From contig NC_007722.1 in assembly GCF_000013005.1 (NCBI RefSeq), forward strand, positions 997,501 through 1,061,500: a stretch of 64,000 nucleotides of DNA, given 5' to 3'. Shown piece after piece: positions 58,896 through 64,000 of the stretch. Both the position numbers and the translations under genes were made by a program. The first letter of the stretch is position 1. Every line of letters starts with the position of its first letter. Source of the DNA: Erythrobacter litoralis HTCC2594. Lineage in GTDB: Bacteria > Pseudomonadota > Alphaproteobacteria > Sphingomonadales > Sphingomonadaceae. A model generated the notes under the pieces. The model saw only the letters and a program-made list of their open reading frames with translations, made no database searches and had not been told where the DNA came from.

Positions 58896-61800
58896 GCATT
58901 GCGATAGCGGCGCGCCACGCCGCTCAGGCCCTTGGTCAATTGGAACAGGCCGTTCAGCCGACTTTGCGGATCGCCCCAGGCGCGGTTGATGACGAGCTTC
59001 ATGTCCGGTCGCAGCTTGGCGGTGCCTTTCAACCGGTCGACATAAGCGATGAGGCCCGGTCCGTCGGGAAAATCGTCCTTGTGGAAGGTCACCAGCGTAC
59101 CCCGCGCGCCGACGTCGATCTTGGCGATATTGGCTTCGATGGCTTGATGCTTGATCTCGATCAGGCGGATCAGGTTGGCCGTCGCGTCGGGCAGCGGGCC
59201 GAAGCGGTCGATCATCTCGGCGGCGAGCGATTCGATCTCGGCTTTGTCCTGCGCCTGGTTCAGGCGGCGATAGAGCGCCATGCGGACGGCCAGGTCGGGG
59301 ATATACTCCTCCGGGATCATGATGGGCGCATCGACGGTGATCTGCGGGCTGAGCGCGTCGCGGTCTTCGGAAAGGCCCGCCTCGCCTGCCTTGGCGGCCA
59401 TAATCGCGTCTTCCAGCATCGACTGGTAAAGCTCGAACCCGACCTCGCGAATGTGGCCGGACTGTTCGTCGCCGAGCAGGTTGCCCGCTCCCCGAATGTC
59501 GAGATCGTGACTGGCAAGCTGGAAGCCTGCTCCGAGAGAATCGAGATCCCCCAGCACCTTCAGCCGCTTCTCCGCCACTTCGGAGAGCTGGGTATCGACG
59601 GCATAGGTAAGGTACGCGTAGGCCCGTAGCTTGGCCCGCCCGACGCGGCCGCGCAGCTGATAGAGCTGGGCCAAGCCGAAAATGTCGGCGCGGTGGATGA
59701 TAATCGTATTGGCACTGGGCAGGTCCAGACCGCTTTCGACGATCGTCGTGGAGAGCAGCACCTCGTATTTGCCTTCGTAGAATGCGCTCATGCGCTTTTC
59801 GATCTCGGCGGCGCCCATCTGGCCGTGCGCGGTGACCGCCTTTACCTCGGGCACATTGTCGCGCAGCCATTCCTCGACGCTTTCCATGTCGGCAATACGC
59901 GGCACCACGATGAAACTCTGACCGCCGCGGTGATGCTCGCGCAGCAGCGCTTCTCGCATCACCATGTCGTCCCATTCCATCACGTATGTGCGCACCGCGA
60001 GGCGATCGACCGGCGGGGTCTGGATGGTCGAAAGCTCGCGCAAGCCCGTCATGGCCATCTGCAACGTTCGCGGGATCGGTGTTGCGGTGAGCGTGAGCAT
60101 ATGCACATCGGCACGAAGCTGCTTGAGCTTTTCCTTGTGCGTCACACCGAAGCGCTGTTCTTCGTCGACGATCACGAGGCCGAGGTTCTTGAATTCGGTC
60201 GACTTGCTGAGGATCGCGTGGGTGCCGACGACGATGTCGACATCGCCCTTGGCGAGACCTTCGCGGGTTTCGGACATTTCGCCCGAGGGCACCAAGCGGC
60301 TGAGCCTGCCGATCTTGAGCGGGAAGCCAGCGAAACGCTCGGAAAAGTTCTGATAATGTTGGCGCGCGAGCAGGGTGGTGGGAGCGACTACCGCCACCTG
60401 CTGTCCGTTCATCGCAGCCACGAAAGCGGCACGCAGCGCGACCTCGGTCTTGCCGAAGCCGACATCGCCGCACACCAGCCGATCCATCGGGCGACCGCTC
60501 TCGAGGTCGCGCAGGACATCGGCGATGGCCGCTTCCTGGTCGTCAGTTTCCTCCCACGGGAATTTCTCGACAAACTGGTTGAAGACGGAGTCCTCGGCCT
60601 CCAACACGGGTGCTTTCTTGAGCGCGCGCTGGGCCGCGGTTTTCATCAACTCGCCTGCAATTTCGCGGATCCGCTCGCGCAATTGCGCGCGGCGTCGCTG
60701 CCAGGCTTCGCCGCCCAGCTTGTCGAGCATCACGGCCTCTTCGCTGCTGCCATAGCGCGAGAGGACGTCGATATTCTCGACCGGGATGTAGAGTTTGTCG
60801 CCGCCACGATATTCCAGCATCACGCAATCGTGCTGGCTCTTGCCGACGGCAATGGGTTCAAGCCCCAGATACTTGCCGATCCCGTGCTCCACATGCACCA
60901 CCAGATCGCCGCGGGTCAGCGCCTGAAGTTCAGCCAGGAAGGCATCGGAATCCTTGCGCTTTTTCTTGCGCCGCACCAACCGGTCGCCGAGCATGTCCTG
61001 CTCGGTCAGCAGCTCCATCTGGTCGTTGGCGAAGCCGGTTTCGATCGGAAGCACAAGCGCCACCGGATTGCCCTTCGCCGCAAGACCCAGCGCCTCTTGC
61101 CAGCTATCGGCCAGCTGGGTCTCGCAACCGGCTTCGGACAGGATCGACGCCATGCGGCTCCGGCTGCCTTCCGAATAGGCGGTGAGCAGCGGCTTCTTGC
61201 CCTGGTTCGCTAGTCCTTTCAGGTGCTTGGCGGCGGTTTCGTAGACATTGTCGCCGCGCGCGCGCTCTGGTGCGAAATCGCGCGCCGAAGTGAAGCCGAA
61301 GTCGACGACCTTGTCGTTTTCCGGCTCGGCGAAAATCACGCTTCGATGCGCGGGTGCAGCCTTGAGATGCTCGTGCCATTCGTCGCCCGAAACATACAAT
61401 TGCTCTGTCGCGAGCGGACGATAGCCGCCCTTGGCCTGCCCGGTCGCATTGCTGCGGCTCTCGCGGTAGTCGGCAATGTCTTTCAGTCGCTCTTCGACCG
61501 CGCTTGTGGCGGCACCGTCCATCACCACCAGGTCGTCCTCGGCCAAGTGGTCGAACAGGGTAACCAGCCGGTCCTCGAACAGGGGAAGCCAGTGCTCCAT
61601 ACCCGCCAAGCGGCGGCCTTCGCTGACCGCTTCGTAAAGCGGGTCCTGGGTCGCTGCTGCGCCGAACATTTCGCGATAGCGGCTGCGGAAACGCTTGATG
61701 CTGTCTTCGTCCAGCAATGCTTCGCTGGCAGGCAGCAGCAGATGCGATTTAATGACTTCGGTGCTCATCTGCGTCGAGGGATCGAACAGGCGCAGGCTTT

Positions 61801-62368
61801 CCAGCTCGTCGCCGAAGAAATCGAGCCGCAGGCCTTGGTCTAGGCCCGACGGGAAGATGTCGACGATCGAGCCACGAATGGCGTATTCGCCGCTGTCCAC
61901 GACAGTATCGGTGCGGGTGTAGCCCTGGCGGCGGAGTAGGGCGGACAGGCTTTCCATACCGATCTCGGTGCCGACCGCGAATTCGCGAACGCTTTCGCGA
62001 ATACGGAACGGCGTCAGCACCCGCTGCAAAGCGGCGTTAACGGTGGTGACCAGCAATTGAGCGCCGGGATTGCCTGTCTGCAGCCGATGCAATGCTGCGA
62101 GCCTCTTCGCGCTGACGGAAAGCGCGGGGCTGGCGCGGTCGTAGGGCAGGCAGTCCCACGCGGGGAATTCGATCACTTCGAGCTCGGGCGCAAAATAGTG
62201 TGCCGCATCCGTTACGGCGCGCATCGCTGCATCGTCGGGGGCGATGAATACAGCGCGGCCCTTCGAAGCGCGCGCAAGATCGCTCATGACCAGCGGCTGC
62301 GCGCCGCGTGCTACCGATGCGAGCGTCAGCGGACTTTCGGCTTTCAGGATACGGGAGAGGTCGGGCAT
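58880..62368 (-). CDS. mfd: Transcription-repair coupling factor Mfd
   Basis: Removes stalled RNA polymerase and recruits UvrA. The 1162-residue protein has the N-terminal UvrB-homology module (GAQLLVTTVNAALQRVL), the RNA-polymerase-interacting domain (GDLVVHVEHGIGKYLGLEPI), a RecG-like helicase pair with GDVGFGKTEVALRAAF, DEEQRFGV and TATPIPRTLQM, and the C-terminal TRCF domain. I start at MPDLSRIL; 74 codons upstream in frame overlap sdhE and its terminator and are not used. Confidence 0.96.
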   Translation of the reverse strand: MPDLSRILKAESPLTLASVARGAQPLVMSDLARASKGRAVFIAPDDAAMRAVTDAAHYFAPELEVIEFPAWDCLPYDRASPALSVSAKRLAALHRLQTGNPGAQLLVTTVNAALQRVLTPFRIRESVREFAVGTEIGMESLSALLRRQGYTRTDTVVDSGEYAIRGSIVDIFPSGLDQGLRLDFFGDELESLRLFDPSTQMSTEVIKSHLLLPASEALLDEDSIKRFRSRYREMFGAAATQDPLYEAVSEGRRLAGMEHWLPLFEDRLVTLFDHLAEDDLVVMDGAATSAVEERLKDIADYRESRSNATGQAKGGYRPLATEQLYVSGDEWHEHLKAAPAHRSVIFAEPENDKVVDFGFTSARDFAPERARGDNVYETAAKHLKGLANQGKKPLLTAYSEGSRSRMASILSEAGCETQLADSWQEALGLAAKGNPVALVLPIETGFANDQMELLTEQDMLGDRLVRRKKKRKDSDAFLAELQALTRGDLVVHVEHGIGKYLGLEPIAVGKSQHDCVMLEYRGGDKLYIPVENIDVLSRYGSSEEAVMLDKLGGEAWQRRRAQLRERIREIAGELMKTAAQRALKKAPVLEAEDSVFNQFVEKFPWEETDDQEAAIADVLRDLESGRPMDRLVCGDVGFGKTEVALRAAFVAAMNGQQVAVVAPTTLLARQHYQNFSERFAGFPLKIGRLSRLVPSGEMSETREGLAKGDVDIVVGTHAILSKSTEFKNLGLVIVDEEQRFGVTHKEKLKQLRADVHMLTLTATPIPRTLQMAMTGLRELSTIQTPPVDRLAVRTYVMEWDDMVMREALLREHHRGGQSFIVVPRIADMESVEEWLRDNVPEVKAVTAHGQMGAAEIEKRMSAFYEGKYEVLLSTTIVESGLDLPSANTIIIHRADIFGLAQLYQLRGRVGRAKLRAYAYLTYAVDTQLSEVAEKRLKVLGDLDSLGAGFQLASHDLDIRGAGNLLGDEQSGHIREVGFELYQSMLEDAIMAAKAGEAGLSEDRDALSPQITVDAPIMIPEEYIPDLAVRMALYRRLNQAQDKAEIESLAAEMIDRFGPLPDATANLIRLIEIKHQAIEANIAKIDVGARGTLVTFHKDDFPDGPGLIAYVDRLKGTAKLRPDMKLVINRAWGDPQSRLNGLFQLTKGLSGVARRYRNAQKAA

Positions 62369-62423
62369 GGTTTGGTCAGCGTTCCTGTCGGCCAAGCGTT
62401 CCGTCGGTGGTGACGAAGCACGC

Positions 62424-62456
62424 GCAAAAAGCCCCCTTCCGTGTTCTGGAAGGGGG
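62424..62456 (-). terminator. Terminator after sdhE
   Basis: CCCCCTTCC (62432-62440) and GGAAGGGGG (62448-62456) pair perfectly over 9 bp; on the minus strand the stem is followed by GCTTTTTG. It separates sdhE from mfd. Confidence 0.85.
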
Positions 62457-62480
62457 TATCGGTTTGATTTCAGCGCCGCG

Positions 62481-62750
62481 TTAGCGCGGGATATCGACGT
62501 AGTCGAGCTTGCGCATGAGTTCCATCTGCGACCCGGCGACATGCTCGGGTATGGGCAGCGTGCCCAGCGCCCAGGCCATGATGTCCACATCGTCTTCGTC
62601 GAGCAGCATTTCGAACCACGCCAAATCCTCTTCGCCCCAGCCGTCCGAATAGCGGTCGAAGAACCCGCCGATCATGTAGTCGGCCTCGCGCGTGCCGCGG
62701 TGCCACCCGCGAAACTTGGCGCGGGCAAGGCGGGTGGTGAAATCGCTCAT
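62481..62750 (-). CDS. sdhE: Succinate dehydrogenase assembly factor SdhE (flavinator)
   Basis: An 89-residue protein helping attach FAD to SdhA. It carries the family motif RGTREADYMIGGFFDRY (R-G-x-x-E), then GWGEEDLAWFEMLLDEDDVDIMAW. Size matches the family. It diverges from recG across a palindromic repeat and is followed by its own terminator, so it is probably a single transcript. Confidence 0.92.
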   Translation of the reverse strand: MSDFTTRLARAKFRGWHRGTREADYMIGGFFDRYSDGWGEEDLAWFEMLLDEDDVDIMAWALGTLPIPEHVAGSQMELMRKLDYVDIPR

Positions 62751-62770
62751 GGCGGGGCGGTTATCTTGCC

Positions 62771-62850
62771 TGTCATCCCAGGGCAAGCTGGGATCTGTCT
62801 CCACAGACACGACGGGATTGTGAGAGATCCGAGCTTTTGCTGGGATGACG
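62771..62850. repeat. 80-bp inverted-repeat element between sdhE and recG
   Basis: The left arm starts TGTCATCCCAGGGCAAGCTG and the right arm ends GAGCTTTTGCTGGGATGACG. The arms are imperfect inverted copies of about 30 bp enclosing about 20 bp. GTCATCCCAGC-type palindromes are widespread intergenic repeats. It fills most of the shared promoter region of sdhE and recG. Confidence 0.7.
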
Positions 62851-62870
62851 AGAGTGCTTAAAGAACCGCC

Positions 62871-64000
62871 ATGCGCCCCGATATCCTCAATGCCTTGTTT
62901 GCCGAGGTCGATACGCTCGATGGCGTGGGGCCGAAGCTCAAGAAGCCGCTCGACAAGCTGGGGCTGACGCGGGTGCGCGATGTCGCTTATCACCTGCCCG
63001 ACCGCTTCGTGACGCGGCGGGCAGTGCAGAATCTCGATGAGGCGGGCGAGGGCGAGCAGATCGTCATCCAGCTCACGCCGACCGAGCACCGGGGTCCGCG
63101 CAATCCGGGCCGCGGGCCGCACCGTGTCTTCGCGCAAGACGCCATCGGCAATGTGTGCGCGCTGACCTATTTCGGGCGCGCCAGCTATTCGGCGAAGAAG
63201 CTGTTGCCGGTAGGCGAGACGCGCTGGGTCGCCGGCAAGCTGGAACGGTATGGCGACATGCTCCAGATCGTGCATCCCGACCATGTGCTGGAAGAAGGCG
63301 GCGAGAGCCTGCAGCGCCTGTGCGAGCCGGTCTATGCGCTGTCCGAGGGACTGACGCAGCCCAAGGTGGCGGGGCTGGTCTCGCAGGCGCTGACGAAGCT
63401 GCCCGAGCTTCCCGAATGGATCGAGCCGGGGCAGTTCGAGAAAGAGCAGTGGCCGATCTGGTCTGATGCGCTCAAGCTGGCGCACAAATCCGAGAATGGT
63501 TCGGCGCGCGATCGGTTGGCCTATGACGAATTGCTGGCCAATAGCCTTGCGCTGATGCTGGTCCGGGCCGACAATCGCCAGCGCAAGGGCCGGGCGCTGG
63601 TCGGTGACGGCTCGCGTATCGGTAAGCTGCAACTGCCGTTCCCGCTGACCGGCGCGCAGGAGCGCTCGATCCGCGAGATCACCGAGGACATGGGGCAGGA
63701 AGCGCCAATGCTGCGGCTCCTCCAGGGCGATGTCGGCGCGGGCAAGACGGTCGTCGCGCTGGAGACGATGCTGGTGGCGGTCGAAGCGGGCGCGCAGGCG
63801 GCGCTGCTCGCCCCGACCGAAATCCTCGCGCGCCAGCATTTCGAGACCCTGCGCGACATGGCGCGGCCAACCGGTACGGAAGTTGCGCTGCTGACCGGGC
63901 GCGACAAGGGCAGGGCGCGTGAAAGCATCCTGATGGGCCTGCTCGACGGATCGATCGATATCGTCGTCGGCACCCACGCAATCTTCCAGGACGCGGTGCA
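62871..64000 (+). CDS. recG: ATP-dependent DNA helicase RecG (5' part, runs off the window)
   Basis: Branch-migration helicase for stalled forks and Holliday junctions. The first 376 codons are visible: the N-terminal DGVGPKLKKPLDKLGLTRVRDVAYHLPDRF, the wedge OB domain, and the start of the helicase domain with PFPLTGAQERSIREI, LLQGDVGAGKTVVALET (Walker A), LLAPTEILARQHF and VGTHAIFQD. The gene continues beyond base 64000. ATG at 62871 follows the inverted-repeat element by 20 bp. Confidence 0.95.
   Translation, partial: MRPDILNALFAEVDTLDGVGPKLKKPLDKLGLTRVRDVAYHLPDRFVTRRAVQNLDEAGEGEQIVIQLTPTEHRGPRNPGRGPHRVFAQDAIGNVCALTYFGRASYSAKKLLPVGETRWVAGKLERYGDMLQIVHPDHVLEEGGESLQRLCEPVYALSEGLTQPKVAGLVSQALTKLPELPEWIEPGQFEKEQWPIWSDALKLAHKSENGSARDRLAYDELLANSLALMLVRADNRQRKGRALVGDGSRIGKLQLPFPLTGAQERSIREITEDMGQEAPMLRLLQGDVGAGKTVVALETMLVAVEAGAQAALLAPTEILARQHFETLRDMARPTGTEVALLTGRDKGRARESILMGLLDGSIDIVVGTHAIFQDAV

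Noticed and set aside
59693-61213. 506-codon open frame on the plus strand across mfd
   Set aside because: Antisense shadow; low-complexity His/Arg/Gln composition and full Mfd domains on the other strand.
1-64000. CRISPR array, prophage, insertion sequence, rRNA operon
   Set aside because: No regularly spaced short direct repeats, transposase, phage structural gene or rRNA sequence was seen in the window.

Overview
The window reads as chromosome of an alphaproteobacterium of the Sphingomonadales (Erythrobacteraceae). The strongest pointer is the blue-light LOV histidine kinase at 4395-5435. Read from its ATG it is exactly 346 residues, with the flavin-binding cysteine at residue 55 and the phospho-accepting histidine at 142, the numbering published for EL346 of Erythrobacter litoralis HTCC2594. 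A DivL homologue, an AmgK/MurU pair and GC-rich codon use throughout also fit. I infer E. litoralis or a very close relative; no database was searched.

Layout. 1-8.3 kb: lepB-rnc-era on the minus strand, pgi, the LOV kinase flanked by two diverged direct repeats, a gene-poor stretch, two overlapping small-protein genes, and a DEAD-box helicase with a structured leader. 8.4-10.9 kb: glutathione reductase and an extended SDR. 11-22.6 kb: a long one-strand cluster for propionyl-CoA catabolism (pccB, epimerase, mutase, pccA) with biotin synthase, enoyl-CoA hydratase, a GST, a DUF3445 N-demethylase-like protein, an O-methyltransferase and CsaA. Two unusual genes sit inside it: a zinc-ribbon/glycine-zipper protein and a low-GC protein with a PD-(D/E)XK-like signature. 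22.8-26 kb: a GNAT/cyclase pair and aroK-aroB. 26-31.5 kb: a tiny membrane protein, a secreted Pro-rich protein, xerD, accA, and an M48 protease lipoprotein behind an EcfG-type promoter.

31.6-39.6 kb: two stand-alone Flp pilins, mutT, tRNA-Arg(ACG) with a 55-bp perfect repeat of its 3' end, a hemerythrin-domain protein behind a second EcfG-type promoter, folE, a divergent TetR/TonB-receptor pair, a peroxiredoxin and ahcY. 39.7-51 kb: a tightly overlapping run divL-tsaE-amgK-murU-addB-addA, then trxA. 51-64 kb: an IMPase-like phosphatase, argJ, secA, a TSUP permease, tRNA-Asn, nadK, an EAL phosphodiesterase, mfd, sdhE and the 5' part of recG.

How they connect. The PCC-epimerase-mutase route feeds propionyl-CoA into succinyl-CoA, and bioB in the same run could supply biotin for PccA. 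DivL, the EAL protein and the LOV kinase are signalling inputs. LOV kinase output in E. litoralis has been linked to PhyR-type regulators, which in alphaproteobacteria control EcfG, so the two EcfG-like promoters here are candidate downstream targets. AddAB, Mfd, RecG and XerD cover DNA repair and recombination. No prophage, CRISPR array, insertion sequence or rRNA was seen. The least explained objects are the orphan PD-(D/E)XK-like gene, the repeat pair around the LOV kinase, the CCGTTCG-type inverted repeats, and the duplicated tRNA 3' end.
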